NCBI GenBank assembly: GCA_031213475.1
Contig: JARUPZ010000003.1
Coordinates: forward strand, 14,688,869 to 14,752,868
DNA from: Nereocystis luetkeana
Taxonomy: Eukaryota > Sar > Phaeophyceae > Laminariales > Laminariaceae
Direction: 5' to 3'
DNA: 64,000 bases
The position numbers were made by a program, and so were the translations under genes. Below, piece after piece: positions 43,201 to 54,538 of this stretch. Each line of letters begins with the position of its first letter. The first letter of the stretch is position 1. The notes below the pieces were generated by a model. It ran no database searches. It saw only the letters and a list, made by a program, of their open reading frames with translations, and had not been told where the DNA came from.

Positions 43201-44087
43201 GGGACTAGATAGTAGCGTCCCTGCCCAAGGGAGAGAGGGATGGGCCTGTGCAAGAAGGGGGGAACGCGGGCCATCGTCGCGAAAAGTACCACAGTCGATG
43301 ACGTTATGGTGCATAACTGCTGCTCAAGCATACAGGCGCCATGCACGCATGCATGCATGCATGTCTGGTTTTGGTTTGTTCTTGTTTTCTCGTTCCTTCC
43401 TGCATCTATCTGCTGCGGCCTGTGAGTGTGCTTTTTTGTTTTCCTTTCGTTTTTGTTTTTCGCTTCTTCCCATTTTCTGTTTCGATTTGTCTACTTTGTT
43501 TTTGTTTTCACTTTGGTTGTTTCCTTTCGTTTCCCTATTTCATAGATTGTGTATGTCGTGCCTGTCGTATCTAGTATGACGACATGGCATTGCATTGCCC
43601 ACTGCAGTGCTTACTGCATACGTGGCAACGTAGTATCTTTGTGGCGTAGCTTTGTGACCACTGAACTTGTATCTCTTCTATTAATAGGATTGAAGAATCG
43701 GCACGGACACTGGTTGTGCTGGATGTCGACGGGTAGAAAGAACGGTTTAATGTGAAGAACACACTCACACATGCTCTTTGTCCTACGTACGTACTTGTAT
43801 TCGCAGTTCGATTTGTTCTTTTGTCGAAGGCACAACAAGTAGTACGTAGGTATAACATTACCATGCTCATCATCCTGGAATTATTGTGTGTTGCGCGAGA
43901 CACAGAACGGTAAGCCACGGCCCCTCGCAGGCAGTACCATTTGTTCCTTCTTTCGTACGTACAGGCATTGCGGCGGACCTACTATCTCGAGCTTGTTTTT
44001 TACTTCCGTGAGGGCGTTTTTTCTTCAGCCTGCTTAGTGACCACGGGGCCAGACGTTTTTCTGAGATCAATCTGAGATCCCCCTCGT

Positions 44088-44119
44088 CATCACCACCACC
44101 ATCATCATCATCGTTGTCC

Positions 44120-44165
<46 letters not shown>

Positions 44166-44170
44166 CATGA
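44088..44170 (+). repeat. CAT triplet array
   Basis: CATCATCATC run with a few substitutions, followed by GATCATGATCATGATC. Confidence 0.9.
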
Positions 44171-44494
44171 TCATGATCATGATCGTCATCGTTATCATGG
44201 CAGGGGCGGCCGGTTTGGGTGAGGCGTTTCACCTGAACAGATACACCCTTCCACTGATTTGACTGCTCGAACGGACGTGGTGACGGGCAGCGCAGAGAAA
44301 CACGAGGATTTTTTTTTTTTCACCATCATGGTGAATACGTGGGCATTAGATTATCGGAGGCGGTACGTATGGCCGCAGTCAGGGGGAGGGGAGGGAGAGA
44401 ATACATGAGGGAGGGGAGGGAGGGAGGGGGGAATTCGAGGAGCAATGAGGGGGTCGGCCTCTGAAACCTCGTTGTTTTTAGCTGATTTCTCGTG

Positions 44495-45070
44495 TGAGAA
44501 GCGGTGACGGCGTCGCTAAGAGCTCATCTTGTGAAGCTGGTTTAGGTTTGATAGGCAGTGGCAGCGTCTATGACAGCTCGCGTTCGGTAGCTGATTTAGG
44601 CTTGGGAAGCAGCAACGGCGGCTCTGAAAGCTCGCCTTGTGCGTTTTTGCTTTATTTTTGGAAACGCTTTGACGGCGTGCGCACCGGAGGGGCGGCTGAT
44701 AGCGCGCGGTGGTGGAAGAAACGCTGCGCAGGTTTTTGGTTTTTCAAAGTCTTGCCAACCCCAACAAATTTGAGCCGCGCGACTTTTGTATTCGATTGCC
44801 CATGCGATATACTACGGCTAAGATGGTAGGTTCCACGACAAGTCTGTCGCCCAAACTATTGTCGTGCGGCGGTGTCCACGGCCTGCTCCTGACACAGTTT
44901 ATCCTGAGAGCCCGTGGGTGCGGTGCTGTTTACCTGCATACAGGCGCGGCCCGCTTTTGGAGATGCTACCGTCGAACGAATACATACTCCGGAGAGCCGG
45001 GGGTGTGGTTCCTGCGTACAGCCGCTGGCGCTTTTAGGAGATGTTACCGTAGGACGGATATGTTACTCCG
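44495..45070 (+). repeat. Two internally duplicated patches
   Basis: 44495-44650 has three diverged units of about 60 bp (GCTGATTTAGGCTTGGGAAG, CTCTGAAAGCTCGCCTTGTG). 44895-45070 has two units of about 75 bp (TTGGAGATGCTACCGTCG / TAGGAGATGTTACCGTAG). Confidence 0.65.
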
Positions 45071-45209
45071 TTGACTTGATGTGGTGGCAGGCAGCACTAT
45101 GAGAAAGGTACGGGGAGGCGTTTACCATAGCGATACTACTGTGGGCATCGGTGTGTAGTGGGGGAAGGTTACATTGTTTACAGTAGGAAAGGGGGGAGGG
45201 GGGGAGGGC

Positions 45210-45460
45210 GGGAGGGGGTGTACTCTATATTTTTGCATGACCGTAGTCGTATGACCATAGAGCCTCGCATCCTTGCAATGCTGGGACAGAGCACGCCGGG
45301 CTTTCACCGATCAGGCAGACATTGCTTGCACCAAGCGCAAAGCGCCTTGAGGTGGAGGGCGAGTCGCATGAAGGGTGAGCTGCATCCTACTAAGAACCGC
45401 TTGTGAGGCGGACTTGCCCGTGGATGACAGCTCCAATGAGTCAATTCAATCCCCCGTCAT
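45210..45460 (-). mobile_element. Family E, near-complete copy
   Basis: Preceded by GGGA-type G tracts; includes GAGGCGGACTTGC and ATGACAGCTCCAATGAGT at its far end. Confidence 0.75.
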
Positions 45461-46192
45461 AGAGCACTTTTGTTTCACCGTGCTTTAAGGCTGCTTGCTT
45501 GTGTGGGACTGCTTCACCGCATTTCTGAAGCTGATAAATTCGAGGTGGTTTGGCCGTGTTTTGGGGGGTCTGGTCAGGTGGACATGCTTCATACACTGCA
45601 GCGGGGGGGATGTGGCCACGGTCGTTTTCAACAACGACAAGCTTCGGACAGAGCTCCCAGCGCATTTCTGCCTATCGACGGATTTCTTCAGGCCGTAGAT
45701 ACGAGTACGTACAAATACGGCAATGGTAAAAAGGGACAAAACAAAAAAGGCGAGTTTCAAATACCTACCAGGTATTTATTGACTGGTGTATATACAGCCC
45801 TTCGCAGTTGCTGCTATCAACATAGAACAGTCTCTCGTTATATAATAGACGCAACGAGGCTTCTCCAGATGACATGCCGGACCTTCTGTGCGGAGAGAGA
45901 CGCCGCGAAACAGCCGAGCCTATCAACTGGGACGCTTGCAGTAACCCCAAACCCTTCCCTCGGGAGGTTTAATGTTTATGTTCGTTGCCCTGCGACCACG
46001 GGGCCGCATCTCAGGGAAAGGTGAGAACATCATCAGCTATTATTGCCTGTTTCGAAGTATCGAGCAAACATGCGCTATTATTGTAGACGTAGCACAATGT
46101 TTCCGAGGCTTTCTTCTTTCGGGAAAGTTATGAGTGATCCATGTTGAAGATCATGCTGCACGTTGTCGGATGTCGGATGGCAAGAGAAATAA

Positions 46193-46193
46193 C

Positions 46194-46242
<49 letters not shown>
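46193..46242 (+). repeat. AAT microsatellite
   Basis: About sixteen AAT triplets. Confidence 0.95.
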
Positions 46243-46608
46243 GAAGAAGGGTTTCCATGAATGGTGGCGAAGGATTATAAAGGAAACTGCCACCGACCTC
46301 TTTCCTCTCTCGAGGCGTGAGGTGTGCGGGCTGTTGTGATGCATGAACGAGTGCATACCTACTGTACCTTCTCCAGTTATTTCGCCTAGCAACAGGTTAT
46401 GAGCCTCGATAAACTGAGTGTCGCCCAATTTCGTCAAAATTTACCACACCGTAGACAGAGCTTCAAACAGATGATCGATTCCCACTTGATGAATTAGATC
46501 GTTCCGGGCATATGCATTCCTGACCTCTGTGATCTGTATGATCTGTATGATCTGTATGATCTAGCTTGTGTTGCCGGTTGGGAGCCGTACAACCTGCATG
46601 ATCTACTA

Positions 46609-46713
46609 TTACGGGGGACCACAGTAGATAGGACCGAATATTGTTAAGAAAAATAGTGAAACATATAGGTTTTTGTGTGTACCGTAGGTTCTATTTATTA
46701 TAGTCTCCCGTAA
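46609..46713 (-). mobile_element. Family A MITE nested in family D
   Basis: Inserted at a TA in the middle of a family D copy, right after GCATGATC. Confidence 0.88.
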
Positions 46714-46927
46714 TACAGTGCAAGTTTCCTTGGTCGTATAGAACTACAGACAGTAATAACAACTATAAACTCGTTTGGGTTGGTCGGTCGGTGTTACTTG
46801 CCCGGTTACCTGCCTTGCCTGGTGGTGGCTACAGTATCCAACTTCTTTTTTCTTTAGCTTTTAAGAGTTTCTTTTTCAACGGTCTTCGTTCTTGCCCGCA
46901 GTGGCTACGTACGAGGTACAGCTGGGT

Positions 46928-46977
46928 ACGATGAACGAACGAACGGACGAACGAACGAACCAACGAACGAACGAACG
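46928..46977 (+). repeat. CGAA tetranucleotide array
   Basis: CGAACGAACGGACGAACG-type run within the sequence that separates the halves of the 46.5-kb family D element. Confidence 0.9.
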
Positions 46978-49900
46978 CCTGCTGTGAACTCCCTTTTCAT
47001 CATGCGACACCCACGGAAATTTCAACTCAACCGCAAAATCCCGAAGGGGGAACCTTGTACCAGGTATGTACTACAGCACGTATGTATGCAGATCCTGTAC
47101 AAACTCTCACAACAACGGCAGGCGAGGAACTGGATGATCTATCTGTAGATGATCTATCCGTGGATGATCTGTCTGAGGTGTGATACATAAATAACGATCT
47201 TCCGTTTCATCTCTCGCACGGACGCGTTCGTTTGCTGTCACTCACCGAACCGCCGAAGTTACGTCCGAAGGTACACCCGCCACCGTCTTTTATCAGCCGG
47301 GCGCGTACGTACTCCGTTTGGTGTGGAGACACCCTGATCGCAGCGTACGTTCGTGCAGACGACCTCCACAGCAGCGTTTGCCTCGAAGCAAGCTTTTTTT
47401 TGTTCACACGCTGTGTGTACAACAAGCTTCTTGTTGTGGCGTTCGGAAGAAATCGCCACCAGCTCCTACCGCCCACCCGAACGGCATCGGCGGTGTGTCT
47501 ATTTGTGGAGCTTGCCGCCAGCTCTCTCGCCAGCAGCAGATAGTGCTATGCTGTTGTTGACGCGGCACTCCGAACCAGCATCACCACCAGAACAAGTCGC
47601 TTGCTCGCCATCAAATAATATGAATCGGTACGCTGTGCAGAAGATGGGCGTATATTTATCAAATTGACGGCCATTGAACTGGAGGCACCCCCATACGGAT
47701 AGCTGCGTCCCGCGCGCGGGCTGGCTGGCTTCGTCGCTACAGCGGTAAAGTAAGGTGCCTCGAAGAGAGCCCACGTCTGGCACGTAATCAGGCGACGACG
47801 GATTGCTGCTGTATAGCCAGGGAGCATCAGCGCCCGCATGGCCACACGCGGTGACAGGGTGTGATAGTGCTGTATGCGGTACGTTTTTTTGCTGGACAGC
47901 GTTCTCTTGAACATGCCTATTGGTTTGTCAATAGGTTGGGGGTGGTGGAGGTCGATACCCGTTACTACAGGCAATAACAACGGCAGGCCTTCAACGGGAA
48001 TAATAGAGGATCGTGTCCAGATTGCCTATTTGACCCCTGGAACGTATTGCCCAAGGTGTAGTATGTACTTAGTAGTTAACATATTCTTGGCACCCCGGGC
48101 CTTGTCACTTATCACGGCCCCTCTCCCTTCAGCACAACAGCGGCGCGACAAGTTAGCCACTAAAAATGGGTCATTCTTGTCGGAAAGTTTTTTTTTTCTT
48201 TTGTTCATATTTTCCATGTTTTTTTCGCGCAATTTTTAAAACTTCCGGATTTTCCTGATTATGTTTTTCCAAATATGTGAAATAAATGTAATAACAAACC
48301 TTATTTTTTTGGCTTCTTCTGGAGAATTTCACGAATAGTGACAGAACGCCTCCAGATCTTGATACATATCTCCAATTATTTCCAAACTTAGGAAATTCTG
48401 GAAAAAATTATCTCCGCTAAGAATGAGCCCAATAATACCGTATTTTAGCAGTACCTCGTGCGAAGGCCCTTCCGAGAGGTAATTCGTAGTTCAGTGTTGT
48501 TAGTTTTAGGTTGCGCCGCATTCGGAATATATATGAGCTCGTTTGTCGATGGTGCGCGCGCTACGGTGGTCACCTTCTGCTGACCCCAGGGTGACCAGGT
48601 AGCTGTGAGCATGGGGGGGTGCGCGTGGTGTAAAGTAAAAAAAAACCCAGCAGTACGCTGATGTCCCTTGAAGCACGATCAATTATTATGTTGTCCAGAA
48701 AAAAAGTACCAGTCATGAGGTGATGGGGGTTTTCAACAGTATTTATGTTTTTTTTTTGGTGGGACCCTATCATCTTAGCGCCAAATTTTCTTCGAAAAAG
48801 AAGAGAGAAGAAGGCGCAAAAAGGTACCTGGTAGCCAATAAGGATGGTAGGCCCTTCTGGGAGGTCAGCATCGTCATCGGCATCAGATAGCCAGATTTTC
48901 TCCGAAAAAAAAAGAGAGGAGAGAGAAAAAATCAGCCCAATAATATAGCCAAGATCGGCGATCACTGGAAGAAAGAGACGGGGTTTTTCGGTTCCCCCTT
49001 AAGAACAGAAGAGTTGGATAACGCCATTCTTTTAGCAACCGCCACCACTACACCGTATAATACGTACAAATATAACGAACCAACCGTCTTTTCCCTCGTG
49101 CTCGTGTTTTCGTCATTTCGTTCCTCCACCAAAACGTTTACCCTAAGATACCCCCAAAACGAAAAAAAAAAACACCGACTTTTCGTATCACATCATATAT
49201 AAGCGCAAACATTCCCTCTACATGGTTTTACCGAGCAAGCAGTGCGGCCAGTAGTAGCGCAACAAAACCTGACGCTGCTTGCGCGCGGTGTATATCGCTA
49301 TTAATTTGAAAGCTGCGCTACGTACTACTCGGATCTTCTTCTTCTTACGTACGTACCAGTACCAGTACCAGGTACCTGGTGCGTCGGTGGGTATACAAGG
49401 GGTTCAGGACAAAGCTAACATATGGGAAATTATTTCCTCCTCCTCCGTTACTTGCGCCAGTCTGGTCCTAAATGTAAGGGCGTTTGGTTAAGCCACGAAA
49501 AGGTATTAAGGTCGAACCTTCCCCCTAATTTACGATCAGGCTGGTATAATACACTCTCTTTTGAGCAAAAAAAACGCAAAACTGGTTTCAAAATGCATCA
49601 AAAAAGTTTTCAAAAACCTTCCTACTTGTATACCTGCTACGCTCGGACACGACATACGGATAGTGCTACAGAGAAAAACGTGAAGAGCAAATAAATGCAA
49701 CAATGGGCGACAGCAAAATGAACGTGGAACCGCGCTAATATGAACGAACACATGAAAAAAAAAGGTACATAAAAGGAGGAAAAATAAAATAAACAAAAAC
49801 AGTTTCAAGCCGGCAGCAAAAAAAAACAAAACCAAAAATCAGCAAAACTTTATTGGCCGGATAATTGTTTTTCCCGTATCATATGTAATGGTAATTTAAT

Positions 49901-50732
49901 GTAACTCGACGTTCGCAACCAATAAAAAATATATGCACACATCAACACATCAACACATCAATCAATCAATCAATCAATCACCCACCCACTCACACTCTGA
50001 ACAGAAACAACAACCCCGCACGCCGCAAACTAAGTAGTCCCTCCCCACCCCTCCCAGACCGGCAATACAGCAATCAACGGCCGCTGCGCCGTCACCGTGC
50101 GTATGCGCGTCATCAGGATCTACCTCGCGAACGCAGGGAGGGATGTTCACGTCCTTAGAAAGGGTCCAGAAGGCCGTCAAAATCGCTAAATCCCACAAGG
50201 GGTAGGGGGAAGAAAAACTACGCGCTGGTTTGCGCAGGGTGTGCGCCCGAACTGGCCGAGAGCTTTGCGGAGCCGGGGGCGGGCGGGCGGGCGGGAGGGG
50301 GGGGCACAAAATGCATGCCTGCTGTTGACGGCAAGAGCTCAGCTCGCTCGCCTCGGCCGGCGCGCGCGCTCGGTATCATCAACACACCAAAAGGTTTCTA
50401 TTTTATACGGGCGTTTTTTTTGCAACGTCGCGGACAGAGCGCTGGAGGGGGGCCCCTCTCTTGCCCCCCCCCCCCCCCCCCCCCCCGCCCCTCTGCCAAC
50501 CTCTCCCCACCCTCGCTTCGTGCCGAAGCGTCGCTGGGACGCCCTGCTCTGCTCTTTGTTCTGCACTCACTTCTCTCTGTAGCGCGTGCTGCAAATTAAT
50601 TGGGAAACAAAAAAAAAAAACATAAACAAAAACAAAAACTTCACAAAATCACTTTCAAAAACTTCACTTACTTCACGCCACAACCCAAATCGAAAAAAAA
50701 AACAAAACAAAACATCAATAATAGTCTACTGC

Positions 50733-50764
50733 TCTTCTTCTTCTTCTTCTTCTTCTTCTTCTTT
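50733..50764 (+). repeat. CTT microsatellite
   Basis: Ten CTT triplets. Confidence 0.93.
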
Positions 50765-51285
50765 TTTGTCCCTTTCTCTCGCAAAACTCCCGGCGCCCCC
50801 GCGCTGACTCGCCGCCAGGTTTCGGGCTGGGATGCGAAAGGAACGGGAAGAGGAGAGGGTCGGAGTACGGCAGAGAAAAAGGGGGAAAGGTAGGGAATAC
50901 TCCCTCCCCGTCCCCCCTCCACCTCCCCCCCCCCCCCCCGCCCCTCCTCATATTAATAGTACCCTACTACTTCTTTGCAGCGGCTTGGTTCTTTTTCCAT
51001 TTATGCTCTTCCCTCGCTTGGTTGCGTTTCCGGCTCTCGTTGCCGAATCTGTTGAAATCGGTATCCCGTTGCCGAATCTGATTTTTCCGATAATTGTCTT
51101 CTCCGGCTGCTAGCTAGCTACGGCTGGTTAGCTAAGGGGCTTGTAGCCATGGGTTGTTGGACTAGAATAGAAAATCTGTCGATGACGCGTCGCCCGGAAA
51201 CACGACAAAAACAAGCTAGACAAAACGCGCGATCTGTTCTCAAGCAGAGCTGTTGTCCTGCAGAAAAGCACAGCTGCGCACACCC

Positions 51286-51320
<35 letters not shown>

Positions 51321-51340
51321 AGCTGCTGCCGCCGCCGCCG
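51286..51340 (+). repeat. CTG/GCC triplet array
   Basis: CTG run followed by GCCGCCGCCGCC. Confidence 0.9.
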
Positions 51341-51354
51341 CGAAACAATGCTGC

Positions 51355-51790
51355 AATAGCATGCTATCACATGCGATCACATGCCATCACATGCAATCAC
51401 ATGCGATCACATGCGATCACATGCAATCATGGGACATGCGATCACGTGCAATCCCTCATTCAAATCATACACAAACCATATGCAAGCGCACGCAATCGCA
51501 CACGAAAGCGGTGCAATTACACGCTAATACTCGGCACCATCACACGCAGATGAACATGCGATATCACCACGCAAAATCGCACATCAAATCACATGGTAAA
51601 AAGCACATGGCAAAATCGCACGTAAAATCACATGCAAAAATCGCGCGCAAACACACACACGATAATCACGTGAATAATCGCGCGCAAAAAAAACACATGG
51701 CACAATCACACGCGAAATATCACACGCAAAAATCACAAGCAAAAATCACACGCTGTAGTCACATGCTAATCGCATGCCCTTCATCACATG
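51355..51790 (-). repeat. GCATGTGAT-type minisatellite at the kelch stop codon
   Basis: Roughly 10-11-bp degenerate units (ATCACATGCA on the plus strand), tight at 51360-51430 and loosening towards 51790. On the kelch strand the last codons TGC ATG TGA are themselves a unit, so the stop codon and the 3' UTR come from the array. Confidence 0.75.
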
Positions 51791-54497
51791 CACTCCGCGT
51801 ACTCATTCATGTACTTGACTCCCTCGATGACCTCCTCCGGCACCTTGTTCTTAAAGTTTAGCTCTAGGTCGGAGTCGAGGCCAGACTCTTCGATGAGGAG
51901 CTTGGCCGCCAGCACGGCTAGTGTCGGCGGGGACCCCCGCACCTGTTGTTGCCCGAAAAAATAACAAGAAAAAAAGCGAAAAAACAAAAAAACAAAACAC
52001 GATCGCGAGGGCAAAAAACAAAAACGGGAAAAAAAAACAAAACACGCGGGGGTGAAGTTAGCCCCTCTTCATACGAAACAATGAACTCTCCTTGTCTCGG
52101 GGGACAAAATTACCTGTGCGAAAAACTACTCACCATTACCTGCATTTAGATATTACGGTGGGCCATAGTAAATAGGACCTACGGTACACACAAACACCCA
52201 TATACTTTGATATTTTTACAAATAATATTTAGTCCTATTAACTGTGGTCTCCCACACCTTTGGGTGTGGGGACAAATTACCTGTACGAAAATTACTTATA
52301 ATTATCTGCATTTACTTAAACCAAGGCGAGCAACAAATAAATGGTTACCCCCCTTTCCAACTCACGGCGCTTCGCAAAACTTGGTGCAAGCAATGTCTGC
52401 CTGGTCGGTGAAAACCCGACATGCTCCGTCCCGGCAATGCAGGGATGCGAGGGTCTATGGTCATAATATTGCGGTCATGCATGAAAATGACTACACCCCC
52501 CCCCCCCCCCCAACCCCCCCGCCTCCATGCATGACATGAGTACCCCCCCCACTCCTCCCCGAAAAAGAGGCGCGGCAGTTTTTTTTTACATTTGTATTAT
52601 TATTTCCCGTTCTCTCGCCTCATACCGTTGCGTAATACGCTGTTCTATACCTGGTATACTAGATGAATAAACTCCGTTCAGGTGACGAACGCCTCCATTG
52701 AGATATGGAATATATACGGAAGTCTCAGTTCAGGTGATCAGGGTTTCCTTGAGTTATTGAGGCGATTTCATACCGGGGATAGGGGACACACATAATAACG
52801 TGGGGGGGGGGGGGGGGATATTGTATATTTTTCAGCTATCATTACGCACACGGCTGGCTCGGCTTCTCGGGTATATTAACTGCGTACGTATGGCACCCGG
52901 AATGTTCTCCAGAGGTTCATTTTATTCGGTTGCATCCTACCAAACCCATATCATCGCCCGTTCATTCTCCTGTCTCCCTCCTAGTCGTACGTAAGTCAGA
53001 TCCGGGGTGACGTGGGCAGCAGGCTCTTCACTCCCCCTCTCCCCCCCACGGCCCCTGTCTTTTTTGTTTTTATCGCCGCGAGAAGACTGCAGCCCTTTTT
53101 GCCGTCGTCGTCGACTCGGGTGCTATTACGGGGGAACATAGTTAATAGGACCAAATATTGTTAGTAAAAATGGTGAAATATATACCTGGTAGGTATTTAT
53201 GTATACCATAGGTCCTATTAACTATGGTCCCCCGTAATATGAACTTTCCTCCGTACGGCTGACTCCGCTGTAGCTTAACGCCGCGAGCTAGCTATGGACA
53301 CGATAGAGGCGCCTGACTTAAAGGATCTACAGTATGTACCCAATAAGGCGGTGCCTTTATTCGACCCTTTTACGGCAAACCTCAGCCCCGATCTTGGGGG
53401 ACAAACTTACTAGGGATTGTACTGGTCTGCCCCCCCCCAAACGGGGCGTTTCTTGGAAATAGACTGGTTTGTCCCCCAAAACGGGACCACGGTTTGCCCT
53501 GAAAGGGTCGAATAGAGGCACGCCTTATTCGCCTTTTTTTTTCAACATGATACACGTACGTAGGCCGTGCCTGCACAGGCGTTGCCCCTTGGGTCGAGGG
53601 CGTCCCTGAAAAAGGACCAACAGGAGCGTTGGGATCACAAGGATGAAAGAAGAAATTACCGTTATTTTGGATCTTTATTTTCGCTTGGTTTTGGAGTAAT
53701 CCCCCACCCCCCGTCTACGTGTGTGTGTGTGTGTTTTTTTTTTTTCGTATGCCCTTGGTTGGGTCGCACTTTCCGTCTTGTTACAAGCAGAGGGGCCTCA
53801 GAAAGTTCTACGAAAATTCTACAGTACGTGCAACACCCATCGTACGCAGAAGCCTAAGCCTCAGACAATTCTACAGCAGTCACGTATACGTACTGTTTTA
53901 GTACGTACAGCACTAGTGATACATCCTTAGTGTGTGGGTGTTATTTTTTTCTCCCCTCCTTTTCTCTCTCCCCTAACATCGCCAGATGTCGACGTAGCGA
54001 AACGTCCCCCTCCACTACTACCATACTTGCTGATAGCGCAGGGAAGCTTGAGTGCCAAGGAGATGGAAACTGCGGGTTCTACCCGATCCTTAACGTTCAG
54101 GGGATAAGGGTTTCCAGGGAGATATGGAGGCGTTTTCATACCGGGGATAGGGAGCACACACTTTTCTCTATCATACCAGATGCCGCCAGATATCAGGTGT
54201 GATATCGTTATGGCGAATGCACTCGTTCAGGGCATAAGGGTTTCCATTGTGATGTGGAGGCGATTTCATACCGTGGAAAGGGGGCACATAGTCTCCCTTT
54301 CTCTTCTCACCTGATATCGCCAGACGTCACTTTGTAGCGAACGTTCGGGGGATAAGGGTTTCTACTGAGATATGGAGGCGTTTCCATACCGGGGATAGGG
54401 GACACACACACCTTTCTCTCTCTCTCTCTCATTCTCTCTCTCTCTTTCTCTCTCTCTCTCATTCTCTCTCTCTCTCTCTCATTCTCTCTCTCTCTCT

Positions 54498-54538
<41 letters not shown>

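Larger units (their letters stand above)
46450..47184 (+). mobile_element. Family D element split by insertions
   Basis: The left half (46450-46608) is cut by a family A copy. The right end (47089-47184, CTCACAACAACGGCAGGCGA to CTGTCTGAGGTGTG) resumes after about 370 bp of other sequence that includes a CGAA array. Confidence 0.65.
41307..51783. other. Intergenic, repeats and low complexity
   Basis: Holds A, D, E and F copies, an AGT array (42773-43078), a CAT array (44088-44170), an AAT array (46193-46242), internally duplicated sequence at 44.5-45.07 kb, AT-rich anonymous DNA at 48.2-50.0 kb, and the minisatellite abutting the kelch stop codon. No gene is convincing. A minus-strand open frame at 49974-50309 is not recognised. 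Confidence 0.45.

Noticed and set aside
42713-43579. 288-residue open frame rich in serine and valine
   Set aside because: Mostly the AGT triplet array read in frame, followed by hydrophobic low-complexity and a family E fragment.
49974-50309. Minus-strand open frame with LWDLAILTAFWTLSKDVN
   Set aside because: Partly protein-like, but no splice context, family or link to the kelch gene could be found.
51253-51861. 202-residue plus-strand open frame with polyalanine and HAITCDHMQS repeats
   Set aside because: Produced by the CTG array and the ATCACATGC minisatellite and antisense to the kelch 3' end.
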